Of a stretch of DNA of 27,929 bases, positions 1 through 9,530 are shown one piece after another. The notes below the pieces were generated by a model. It saw only the letters and a program-made list of their open reading frames with translations, did no database searches and was not told where the DNA came from. The stretch's first letter is position 1; the number at the start of each line of letters is the position of its first letter. The translations under genes and the position numbers were made by a program. Source of the stretch: Hypsibius dujardini (taxonomy: Eukaryota; Tardigrada; Eutardigrada; Parachela; Hypsibiidae); the NCBI GenBank assembly GCA_001579985.1, contig LRSR01003410.1, positions 1 through 27,929 of the forward strand. The letters are read 5' to 3'.

Positions 1-722
1 CCCTCTTCGCCTACGGTGCCCTCATCTGCGTGTCTGTCACTGACATCACCAAGTACTCTGTCGGCCGTTTGCGACCGCATTTCCTCCCGGTCTGCGCAAA
101 CGATCTGGACTGGGCGAAGATTGTCTGCGGCAACAGTACCGGCAACACCTACATCACGGATCCTTTCTGTCCGGCCGCAAAGTCGACCGATCCCGCCGTT
201 CTGGCACGCTTTGAAGACTCCCGCCTCTCCTTCCTCTCCGGGCATTCGAGTTTCTCCTTCTACTGCGCCTTCTTTGTCATCTACTACCTGGAGACCCGCT
301 TGAAATGGATGAATATGCGCTTTTTCAAGGCCTTCTTCCAGTCCGTGGTCTTTATGGGCGCGGCGCTGTGTGGAGCCAGTCGAGTGCGCGATAACAAGCA
401 TCACCCGACTGATGTCTTGGCCGGCAGTTTCCTCGGCTTTGTTGTCGCGACAGTTGTGGTAAGTTGATTATGCCAGAAAGTGAGAGACTCCTGGTGACTC
501 CTCAAGCGTAGCGGCATTTTTCCCGGTAACCACTCAAGGTCATTGTTTTACCTGTGCCTGTTATCTTTTGTGCCGATGACAGTCCCTGTTAGGCAGACAT
601 CTAGGCCCGCTGAGTATCGAAGACGTAAATGGACTAATAGAAACATAGACAGCTTGTACGTCTGACAGACATCTGAAAAAGCACAAAGGCATCTGGTCGA
701 GAGACAGACAGGCGTACAGATC

Positions 723-762
<40 letters not shown>

Positions 763-1211
763 GGTAGGCAGATGAACAACTCCTTAGGCCGGTGACCAGA
801 CAGGCTGATTGGCTGACATTTGAATAGAGGAGCAGCAGACATATATTGTGTCTATTGTATTCTATGAAGACCTTGGACACAGCCTAGCCGGAAGAGAACG
901 CGGTTGGGTCTATGATGTCTGTGTATGCTAAAGGGACAGACGTTAATGGGCAGACGAACAGCGGACAAGCTGCGCCGCGACCGAGCCCACTAATTAACCC
1001 CCCTTTGCGCTTGTCTCTGTTTCAGGTGTTTGTCGTCGGCGACTACTTCCTTGACCGTCGGGCGCTTCGCGCCAAGGTAAGGGGTTACTTCAAGACGACC
1101 GAGAACGGCAAGTGCGGTGGCGATATCGAGGCCGCCGCCGCCGGTCGCCAGTACGTCGACATGGACTTTATCGATTCCGGCAAGAATAGCGACCCGAAAA
1201 TGGTTGCGTAA
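1..1211 (+). CDS. Lipid phosphate phosphatase (PAP2/PLPP family), 3' part, two exons
   Basis: Partial at the left edge; the 5' exons lie outside the window. Exons are 3-458 (in frame from base 3) and 1026-1211, split by a GTAAGT...TTTCAG intron (459-1025) in phase 0, with stop TAA at 1209-1211. The protein shows all three PAP2 catalytic motifs: C1 in KYSVGRLRPHF, C2 as SGHSSFSFYC, and C3 as SRVRDNKHHPTD, whose His is the phosphate nucleophile in this family. Hydrophobic segments FYCAFFVIYYL, SVVFMGAALCGA and DVLAGSFLGFVVATVV correspond to the last membrane spans. Members (PLPP1/PLPP3, fly wunen) dephosphorylate phosphatidate, lysophosphatidate and sphingosine-1-phosphate at the outer face of the plasma membrane. 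The cytoplasmic tail (about 50 residues after the last span) is not conserved. The gene converges with the transporter gene that ends at 1780. Family assignment is firm; the paralogue is not resolved. Confidence 0.93.
459..1025 (+). other. Last intron of the PAP2 gene with (GACA)n microsatellite
   Basis: A phase-0 intron with donor GTAAGT and acceptor TTTCAG. It contains a nearly perfect (GACA)n run at about 722-763 and scattered cagacaga motifs around it. I see nothing coding in it: long Ser/Cys/Leu/Val reading frames across the run are a by-product of the 4-bp repeat. Confidence 0.85.
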
Positions 1212-1779
1212 TCTCCAAGGGGCGCGAGATCGTCTCGATGTCTGCGGGAAGGCCCGGCTTATCGTGCAGTGAAGTGTGTGTGTCTGTGTGTGTGTGGAAC
1301 CATACCGATATGATTCGATCTTGTGTGGTCGATGTGCCCTGCACACTGCACACTGCACACTGCACACTGCACACTGCGCACTGCGCACTGTATCTCGTGG
1401 CCTGTGATAGTATTGTGTGGCTTCGGTTCAGTTTTCCTATGTCTCTGTCTGGACGTTCTTTGTCTTAACCTTAGTTAGCTGGCTCCTTTTTTGTCCAAGT
1501 ATTATCTTGAGGCTTCATCTTTTGTTGGTGTTGAGATTTGTCGAAATCGCGACGTCCATACCAGATCTGCTCAGACGTCAATCAAATGCACGAGTCAGAT
1601 GTTTTTTTTCTCTGCTTATGCGATCGCCCATTTCAGTTCCTCTTATGTTACACGAGTTTTGCGCTTTTCTTCCCAAGCTGAGATTTATTCCATGTCAACC
1701 AATCAGTTTACAACGCTGGCTCAGATTAAAAAAATATCCCCCCGAGGTTTAAGACTATTAAGGGAGAGAGAGGGAGAGA
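1212..1779. other. Convergent intergenic region (3' ends of PAP2 and SLC2A13-like genes)
   Basis: 568 bp between two stop codons on opposite strands, presumably both 3' UTRs. It contains a 7-bp tandem repeat (GCACACT, drifting to GCGCACT) at 1341-1390. No canonical AATAAA was found on either strand near the stops, and no convincing reading frame or RNA gene. Confidence 0.6.
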
Positions 1780-2065
1780 TCAGTCAGAGTCGCTGTCAAT
1801 GGAAAGACCACGTCCATCGCGATTGAGTCCCCGGATGTGGACATACTGGACGGGCTTCTCCAGCGGCAACGTGGCCGCACTGCTCTCGGCCCAGGGGACC
1901 GCGAAAAGACCTTCGACCTCATCGATGTTTCGACCCTTCGTTTCGGGGACCATGAGGAAGACGAAGACAGCTCCGATGGCTGCTGCACCGGCGTACATCC
2001 AAAAAATGCCTAAATAAATGGCGAAGGGAGTTTTAATTTGGTGCACAATCATGACACACAGACAC

Positions 2066-2132
<67 letters not shown>

Positions 2133-5035
2133 AACAGACAGGTAGACAGATACAGTAAACTATTTTTGGAAAAGAGCAGTCACATCATAAGAAGAGCTCT
2201 TGCCATTTGTTGCGGCGTTCCGTGACCTCTCTTCAATTGTCATTTTCATCACACTAAACTCCTCATCCACATCGGCCGTATCCACATCACGTACGCGACG
2301 AAGTGCCGCCTTGGCAGCTTCGTGCTGGCCATTCGTAATGAGCCAGGCCGGCGTTTCCGGAAGGAAGACGAAACCGATGAACTGCACCATCGCTGGGACG
2401 GCACCCATCGCCAACATGTACCTGAATCAAATAGGATACGGAGTGTGATGATGATGAGAGTATGCAAATCAACAATATGTGACCATGAGAAAACACGGAA
2501 GCGTGAGCAAACAGATTATCTTCAGAACGAACCTCCATCCGGCTGCGGTGTCGTAGGCAAACAGGCCGTCGATGCAGCCGGCAGTTAGCTGGCCTGCAGC
2601 AATCAGGACCGCGTTGGCCGTAACGAGACGTCCCCGGAGTCTGCTTGGTACGAGCTCGGCAATGTAGACCGATGACGTCACGGAAACCAATCCTGAAATT
2701 AGACGCATAGATGGAATTGCAGTGTCAACAATGTCGCAGTCCCATCCCTACTGCAACGTAGCAATTATTCCATTACGTTGCATGCGTCAAACAAGCAGAT
2801 CAGCAGATCTCCCTCTCACTCCCTCTCTCTGACTCCTATTCCTAGGAACCCGTTGGAATGATTGCTTTTGATTTTCTCAATCTGTATTGGAATGTGCCTG
2901 TCAGCTAGATTTCGGCCTATCTAATTGTCTGTTTATCTGTCCGTCTGTCCGTGTGTGTGTGTGTGTGTGTCTGTGTGTGTGTCTGTGTGTGTCTGTGTGT
3001 CTGTGTGTTGTCTGTTTGTCTGTGTGTCTGTGTGTCTGTCTGCCTGTCTGTTTATCTGTCTGCCTGTCTGCCTGTCTGCCTGTCTGCCTGTCTACCTGTC
3101 TATCTGTTTGTCTGTCTGTCTTTCTTTCTTTCTGTTTTTCTGTTTTTCTGTTTTTCTGTTTGTCTGTCTGTCTGCCTGTCTGCCTGTCTGTTTATCTGTC
3201 TGTCTGTCTACCTATCTATCTGTTTGTCTGCCTGTCTTTCTGTCTGTCTTTTTGTCTGTCTGTTTGTCCGTCCGTCAATTTTTTATTCCGGCTGTCTGTT
3301 TGTTATTTTGTCTGTCAGTCAGTCACTCTGTCAGTTTGCTTGTTTTTCTGTCTGCCAGTCTGTCATTGACCAACGTAGAGAAGGTCTGGCTTCAAAATGG
3401 CTTCAATTAAAAAGAGTATGCGGAAGCGTCGTTTGCTGATTTAATGCCCAGCCTGCGTATGCAACTACAGTTAACCCAACGAAAAAGCACCGAAAACACT
3501 TCCTGGCTTGAGCCTGCACTTTCTCTATTACCTCCCATTCCCCCTTCAATGAATTGCGGACCCCAGCGAACCACTCAAGATATATTGTATAGCAAGCCCC
3601 TTGCACCTATCGATCGCGGGGCCTTTCAACCGAAGTCCCAGGCGCAGACAAAAGTACGCCAAAGACGCTCACAACTCATTATACCCAGACTACACAGTAC
3701 ACTCTCGTTCCACACAGCTTAACGATCTTGAAAACTTTTTCTTGAACCGGAACACGCACTCTGTCTCCAACAGCCTGCAATCTTCCGCCCGCCGAAATAT
3801 GACATCCGCATGAAAAAAATTGTTCCTTATTATTCACATTATATCTCAATAAAAAAGCCATACATATTACATATGTAACTTGAAGTGCCTCAGCATGCAA
3901 AATGACATATTACGATTACAGACAGACAGATTACAATTACAGACAGACATATTACGATTACAGACAGACAGATTACAATTACAGACAGACATATTACAAT
4001 TACAGACAGACATATTACGATTACAGACAGACAGATTACAATTACGGACAGACATATTAGAATTACAGACAGACATATTAGAATTACAGACCGACATATT
4101 AGAATTACAGACAGACATATTACGATTACAGACAGACATATTACGATTACAGACAGACATATTAGAAGTACAGACAGACATATTACGATTACAGACAGAC
4201 ATATTACCATCACAGACAGACATATTACGATTACAGACAGACATATTAGGGGTACAGACAGACATATTACGATTACAGACAGACATATTAGGGTAACAGA
4301 CAGACATGTTATGATTACAGACACTGTTACAAATCGCTTTTCCCGGAAAGGAAGGCCCCACTTCAATGTGTGCTGTTAACTTATTGAAATCGACACGCTT
4401 CCCTTTTTGCTACAATATCCTGAAGTGGGAGACAGGGACGGCGCTCCTCTCGATTCAATAATTCGCAGCAATAATTGCTGAATTTCTCCACCGCATGCCT
4501 GCATGCCTGCTCTCTACGTGTGCGGACGCATTTACATACAGTATCTAGGGCGGATCCGCAGATCCCCGCGCGTGCTCTTACTTACCTATGCCGATACCGA
4601 CCACCACTCTTCCGGTCAGGAGGGCGGTCCGGGTGTTTGCTGAAGCCATCAGGAGAGAGCCCAAGGTAAATACGAAGCTGGCGCATAGTATCACCGGTTT
4701 CCGACCGAAGCGCTCGTTGAAGAGCCCGCCGATCAGGGAGAAAACGCCCGCCGCGGCAATCGTCGAACTGACCAGCGCTGCAAAAGACCGATTAAATTTG
4801 GGGGAATATGTATTCTAGAGCACACCCAACCGAAGAGGACAAAAAACAGATCGGGCGGAGAAGCACACCAGCTTGAAGTCCAAGACTTGTGCAGAAAGGC
4901 AGATGAGCAAGCCGACAGACAACCACAAATGGACAAGTGTCTAGATAAAAACGGAAAACAAGATGACACACAGTCAGACAGACAACCGGACAGACAGTAA
5001 GACAGACAACCAGATAGACAGTCAGACAAACAACC

Positions 5036-5068
<33 letters not shown>

Positions 5069-5468
5069 CAAAGATAGACAGATAAACAAACAGGCAGACA
5101 GGCAGATAGGCAAACAGGCAGACAGGCAGATAGGCAAACAGACAAAAAGGCAGATAGACAGATATGGAGCCGGACAGACGGACAGAAAGACGGATAAATG
5201 GAGCGACAGACAATCAGATAGACATTCATATAAACAGACACTGATTATTGTTACCGGTTTGCCAAGCGTATGTTAGTGCAAACTCATCCTTCAACAAAAT
5301 CATCGCTCCCGAAACGACGCCTGCATCGTAACCGAGCAAGAATCCACCGATTGCCGATAGGAACGTCAAAAGGTAGACAAATCTGGAATTTTTATTCCGA
5401 ACAAGACCGTCCACCGCTAACTGCTCTTCGTCCGAATCGGGGTCCTCCACCAGCCGGTTACCCGCCAT
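1780..5468 (-). CDS. SLC2A13: Proton/myo-inositol cotransporter (HMIT-like MFS sugar transporter), internally incomplete
   Basis: Visible exons (minus strand): 5468-5255, 4777-4586, 2692-2533, 2421-about 2161, and the C-terminal exon 2009-1780. The first four join in perfect phase and give 275 residues. These are an acidic N-terminus, then FLLGYDAGVVSGA (TM1), WQTALVSST, NERFGRKP (the MFS RxGRR loop), GRVVVGIGIG, SVYIAELVPSRLRG, GWRYMLAMGAVPA and FLPETPAWL. These are the order and motifs of HMIT/SLC2A13, a plasma-membrane H+-coupled inositol importer. The last exon encodes the final span, the PETKG motif and a tail (VQYVHIRGLN...SDSD) resembling the HMIT C-terminus. About 250-280 residues (TM7-TM11, including the QQLSGIN motif and extracellular loop) are missing between 2161 and 2009, where only about 150 bp with a GACA repeat lie. 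Direct splicing would be out of frame. Start ATG at 5468 has G at -3 and +4. Confidence 0.85.
2053..2146. repeat. (GACA)n microsatellite at the break in the transporter gene
   Basis: Nearly perfect GACA tandem run with a few ACACA and AACA interruptions. It occupies most of the 150-bp gap between the fourth and last visible exons of the SLC2A13-like gene, where several exons are expected. An array this long and uniform, with many near-identical arrays elsewhere in the window, is a natural place for assembly collapse. Confidence 0.95.
2949..3365. repeat. Compound TG / TCTG / TTTC microsatellite
   Basis: About 400 bp of degenerate simple repeats on the plus strand: GTGTGT and GTCTGTGT at the left, TCTGCCTG and TCTGTCTG in the middle, TTTCTTTC and TTTTTCTG patches, and degenerate TCTG at the right. 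The long Cys/Leu/Ser/Val reading frames in all three plus frames come from the repeat period and are not genes. Confidence 0.95.
3905..4325. repeat. 21-bp minisatellite, about 20 copies
   Basis: Tandem array with a 21-bp unit built from GATTACAGACAGACATATTAC. It embeds the CAGACAGA core seen in the microsatellites of this window. Units differ by a few substitutions (attacg, attaga, attacc). Because 21 is a multiple of three, both strands stay open for about 150 codons with a repeating heptapeptide. This explains the long frames and does not indicate a repeat protein: there is no start context, no splice-compatible partner, and the array sits in an intron. Confidence 0.95.
4970..5240. repeat. 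Degenerate CAGA/GACA microsatellite in first intron of the SLC2A13-like gene
   Basis: About 270 bp of imperfect CAGACAGA, GGCAGATA and CAACCAGA repeats immediately downstream (minus sense) of the first exon's GTAACA donor at 5254-5249. It fills most of the 477-bp first intron. Confidence 0.9.
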
Positions 5469-6097
5469 ATCGGGTGATTTCTCCCTTGACCCGGCGCTTT
5501 TCCGCTCACATCATCCTTCACCGAGCACGAGAATAAAGATCATGAAAACGAGAGAGCACGCCGTGAACCGCGGTAGAAGCTTCTCACGTAATAATACGCT
5601 TGCTCCCGTCGTAGTCGTCGTCGTCGTCGTCGTCCGGATTCACGATGAGTGTAAGTGAGTGAGAGTCAAAGTGACACTGTGCAGCTGGAAGAAACTGTTT
5701 GCAGCTTAATAAGGGAAGTATACAACACAGGACTTCTGCCTGGCCGGAGCCACAGCGTGAGGCCGGGCCCCGTGGCTCCACGCAGGCCGCCGTGGGGGTG
5801 CCCCGTGAAAGAAGCGAGAACTGCCAATCAGACATGCATAACTCGATAACATGCGTGACGTCGTCGGTTTTTCCCGTTTTCACCAGTCACCACTCCCGCG
5901 TCCGCGCAACCATCCTACGGGTTTCTTGTTGGCTGCGACCCAACAGTCAAGCGCATCTAATTGGTGTCAAGCGTGGTGTGGGCCGTACAGGCTGATTTCA
6001 TTCAGACATCACCGTCAGTCACGATGCAGTACACGCACACAATCCCAGGAAAGAGCAGAGATTCAATGCAGTCGTCATGTGCACTAAGAACTGTATC

Positions 6098-6185
<88 letters not shown>

Positions 6186-6302
6186 GCTGTGAACTGTAAC
6201 GAGCTAATGGACCACAGTCTCTCCGTATAAAAAAGGATCACAATAACACCGGAAATTACTGACACATCCTGCCTCCATCGTTCACATCACCGGGCAGCAT
6301 TT
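5469..6302. other. Intergenic: 5' region of SLC2A13-like gene and 3' flank of ENDOV
   Basis: About 830 bp between the transporter start (minus strand) and the ENDOV stop (minus strand). It should contain the transporter promoter and 5' UTR. Visible content is a (GTC)n triplet run at 5608-5637, a GC-rich stretch at 5740-5800, and a long perfect (CAGA)n run at 6097-6185. No TATA box near the transporter start and no additional gene could be supported. Confidence 0.6.
6097..6185. repeat. Perfect (CAGA)n microsatellite
   Basis: About 22 uninterrupted CAGA units, the longest pure internal run in the window. It lies about 120 bp beyond the ENDOV stop codon. Confidence 0.97.
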
Positions 6303-7165
6303 TCAACACAGCGTTCCTAGTGGCAGTTTCGATAAGTTATTGATGATCTGCCGAGATAGTTGATCCGCCTATGAGGAAGACAAAAGGCTGTGGTCAGTAG
6401 CTTCGCAGTATATGGATGCTACTTTTCGGCGGATGGCGGCTGCCCCGGGTCGACTCAATCGAAATACCGCTCGGGGAATTATAACCACCGAGAACGGATG
6501 CGGTCTAGTAATTCCGCAAATTAACTACCACGTAGAAAATAATTGATGTGCGATCGATCAAGTTTACGATTCCCAGAAGGCTTCCACTCCATTCGAGCTC
6601 CCCCTTTCCTGTCCTTTCCTTTCGTGATTGGTCTCCCCCTCTAGGCTCTGACAATTACCTTACCTGTCGTACGGGCTCAGACACTCGGTATTTGGAGCAG
6701 AGCAGCACAACCCATACGGCAGTCTCCAAATCAATACCATGTCCCACGGACACGAACACTGGATTTGTGCTCTTTTTAGATGCGATCAAAGCCTGAAAAT
6801 AATAACAACACATTTTCTTTTGATAATTGAGAAAGGCCCCTGACTTTCCGAATGCAAGCTTTCCTCTTTACAGGACAGCCTGCCTGTCTGTCTGTCTCTC
6901 AATGTATTTGCCCATCATAAATGTCTATCACTCCTGTTTGTCTGTCTTCTTCCCTGTTTCCGGCCGGCCTTCCTGTCTGCCTAATAACATCGCTCGCTCT
7001 TATTGTCGCGGTCATGGTAAACTCGAGACATCAAAACTTGGCTGGTCTGTCGTTCACCATGCTGCCCGTCTTCTGTACCGGCTACATGCTAACGTGTATC
7101 TATTGAAATTCCTACCGCCTGATGGCTGGCCTCTCTGCCTGCCTCTCTGCCTGCCTACCTGGCTC

Positions 7166-7210
<45 letters not shown>

Positions 7211-8944
7211 GTCTGGTTTCTGCGAGTCGGTCCGTCCGTTTACACACCCAGAAATTGACTCCGCTGGCAGTTACCTTTCCCACAACTCTCCCGTCGTGAA
7301 CCATATCTGCACAGTCCCCATGCGAAATCAACGTCTTCTACAGAAGTAAAACAACTAACCATTTTGCATTTTGCAAAGATAACCCCGCCCAGACAAAGGA
7401 TCCCGCAAACTACCCGAAGATCATCCTCAAATGTATCACTCCACCCAGGCAGGTGGAAAAAGGTCTTGGCCACACCGATACACGGGACCTTCTCTTTGAC
7501 GCCAACATAACAAGCCGAGCCACAACCTAAGCGATACGCTCGTTAGTAGGTGGCAAGAACAGCAGTAGCCCGAGTTCGCGCCAACGCAGAAGGAACTTAC
7601 CGCGGGGGTGCAGAATCCCATTACCGTCAACCAGTAGGACCTGGAACAGAAAGGAAACCGCAATGTAACAGTTCAGTCACGGAATGGCGGAATGGAGGAT
7701 CGGCAAGGGTAAGTGGCATTGATCGGTTGATTGATCGACTGATTGATTGGTTGATTGATCGACTGATTGATCGACTGATTGATCGACTGATTGATCGACT
7801 GATTGATCGACTGATTGATCGGTTGACTGATCGGTTGATTGATCGACTGATTGATCGGTTGAATGATTAGTTACTTAATTGATAGATTGATCGATCGATT
7901 ACTTGATTGATTGATTGCTTTACTGATTACTTGACTGCTATTCTTACATCCGCAGACCGAAAGATGTAAGTATTTAGTACTCATACCTGAGGAAAGAGTT
8001 CCGGCGATTTTTCTCGTATCCGATCCAGCAAGCGAGAAATGAGGGGATATTCGCGCGCACCGAGAAAGCCAGGAATGTACGGTACGGTGACGTCATCAAC
8101 GATGAAGTCCTTGTACACAACCTGCGAATACAATAATCAATCAATCATATGACAGCTGATCATTCACGTGAATGTGCTTGCAGACTGCAGAGACCTTAGT
8201 CACGTCATTCACAATGATAACACTGATGGTGTGAAAGATGACATCATCGAAGGATTAAACGAACATTTTTTATTCAATGAGGCAAGTGAAGCATTGATTG
8301 ATGTGTTGATTGACTGAACATCATCTAATCAACACAATCAATGATTCGACCCTACGATTGATTGATGTGTTGATTGAGTGAACATCATCTAATCAACACA
8401 ATCAATCATTCGACCTTTCGATTGATTGATGTTGATTGAAGCCGGTTATCCTACGGTGTTCGGAAGTACGCAGACAAACCTCGAGATCAGGTAGTCTTAA
8501 AACGACCAGCGCTGCACATGCTTTGGTTTGATCGTCCTTGTGGCAGGATAGATCCACCCCGCCAATGAAGCGGAGAATGGCCCATTCGGGTTCTTTTGAA
8601 TTGAGATCTGAAGCCGCTTGACGAGTGGTCTGCCACAATCGCGTATTACAGGTGCTGATGCATTGCCGCAGCAAATTTTGCTCCCTGAAAAGAAAGAACA
8701 CAATTTTCAAGATACCACTTTCGTATTTACCAGATTCGCAGATCATATTCACAAACAATCAATCAATCAATCGATCATAAAATCAATCGACCACTCATAT
8801 TCACAACTAACTAATCAATCAATCGAGCAAGAACAGCGCACATCGAAAAGGACGACAAGAAGGAAATCAAGAATTAATCCAACGGTTAAGATCAACATAC
8901 TGTCGCATTTCCTGAAGATCATCAGAATTTGAAGGGTCCGGCAT
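6303..8944 (-). CDS. ENDOV: Endonuclease V (inosine-specific endoribonuclease), complete, 8 exons
   Basis: Exons (minus): 8944-8901, 8684-8480, 8121-7987, 7640-7601, 7526-7414, 7337-7275, 6792-6664, 6368-6303. All have GT-AG borders and consistent phases, giving 264 residues. Animal ENDOV cleaves RNA one nucleotide 3' of inosine, and bacterial Nfi acts on deaminated DNA. Family catalytic residues are all present: Asp59 in IGGVDLS, Glu107 in GFLGAREYP, Asp133 in LLVDGNGILHPR, and His218 in VSVGHGIDL. The PYIPGF wedge motif is at 97-102, CIGVAKTFF follows, and EPVRQADQLSR ends the fold. The length is typical (human about 280). The gene was easy to miss because the largest exon is only 205 bp. 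One departure is the usual ACHLG after the HPRG loop, which reads ACYVG here. No nuclear-localisation tail is seen. Start ATG at 8944 faces TBCK 586 bp away. Confidence 0.95.
6793..7274 (-). other. ENDOV intron 6 with TCTG/TGCC repeats
   Basis: A phase-0 intron (donor GTAACT, acceptor TTTTCAG) about 480 bp long. It contains a short TCTG patch near 6880-6900, degenerate CTGCCTG repeats, and a pure (TCTG)n run at 7168-7211. I see nothing else in it. Confidence 0.8.
7720..7925. repeat. 12-bp TTGATCGACTGA minisatellite in ENDOV intron 3
   Basis: Tandem TTGATCGACTGA units with TTGATTGG and TTGATCGG variants lie in the intron between the exons for SPELFPQ and VLLVDGNG. Related ATTGATTGATC repeats recur at 8280-8440, 8755-8825, 9245-9395 and 10000-10205, so this motif family clusters around the ENDOV/TBCK locus. 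Confidence 0.9.
8270..8440. repeat. Tandem ~65-bp duplication with internal palindromes, ENDOV intron 2
   Basis: Two near-identical copies (about 8287-8350 and 8357-8420) of a segment with GATTGATTGATGTGTTGATT near the start and its near-complement ATCAACACAATCAAT toward the end, then a third truncated start. Each copy can fold on itself. Lies between the exons for RLPDLE and VVYKDFIV. No coding potential seen. Confidence 0.8.
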
Positions 8945-9530
8945 GACCTATTTTAGCATGAGAAGTTGAGAGCAAATTAACTAAATTTAATTCAATACTA
9001 ATACTGAAGTACTCGCCATATTCCAATTCCAGTTCCACAATTCCAATTATGTTCGCTCGCCGGGAAGAAAATGTTCGGCCGTGGAGTTATATGTTCCTTT
9101 GCGAGAGCAAAATATTCGCAACCGCGGAGTAAAATGCTCCATTCGCAAAGAAGAATATTCGCTACTGCGAAGTAAAATGTTCCTTCGCGGAAGATAATAA
9201 TCACAACCGTCGGTGAACATGTTCCTTTGCGGAGAATAGGGAATCTGTGATCGATCGATTGATTGATCCATTGCTTGATCGATTGCTTGATCGATCCATT
9301 GCTTGATCGATTGCTTGATTGATTCATTGCTTGATCGATTGCTTGATTGATCCATTGCTTGATCGATTGCTTGATTGATTGATTGATTGATTGGATCAAA
9401 CATCAACTGGGTTCAAAAACAGCTGATTCTGAATTGTTGATAGCCTGATGGTTGATGATATGATACATCGATGATAACTGTAAGGCGGATGAAGTGAATT
9501 TCTCATCTCCGCCTGCATAAATCCTTTGCA
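8945..9530. promoter_or_regulatory. Shared bidirectional promoter region between ENDOV and TBCK
   Basis: 586 bp separating two divergent start codons (ENDOV minus at 8944, TBCK plus at 9531). It should contain both promoters. It has a block at about 9047-9240 of imperfect ~32-bp repeats built on GCGAAGTAAAATGTTCC and AATATTCGC. Next comes a block at 9245-9395 of TTGATCGATTGCTTGA repeats, rich in TCGATCGA. No clear TATA box at a suitable distance from either start. Long minus-strand frames across it are repeat-driven. Confidence 0.55.

Larger units (their letters stand above)
2693..4585 (-). other. Long intron of the SLC2A13-like gene
   Basis: Intron between exons encoding GRVVVGIGIG and LVSVTSSVYIAEL (donor GTAAGT at 4585-4580, acceptor ATTTCAG at 2699-2693). 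It holds two large tandem arrays (2949-3365 and 3905-4325) separated by about 540 bp of unique sequence in which I found no exon, RNA gene or mobile element. Confidence 0.8.

Noticed and set aside
2887-3439. Long Cys/Leu/Ser/Val-rich open frames (about 160 codons, three frames)
   Set aside because: Produced by TCTG/GTCTG simple repeats, which lack stops in all plus frames. The same happens at 548-880, 4733-5241, 15426-15919 and 26334-26756. No splice partners or family motifs.
3867-4366. Regular heptapeptide-repeat proteins on both strands
   Set aside because: A 21-bp minisatellite has a period divisible by three, so frames remain open on both strands. It lies in an intron of the transporter gene.
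5584-5883. Minus-strand frame with a run of Asp, upstream of the transporter start
   Set aside because: The Asp run is a GTC/GAC triplet repeat. No splice donor joins it convincingly to the transporter first exon, which already has a good ATG.
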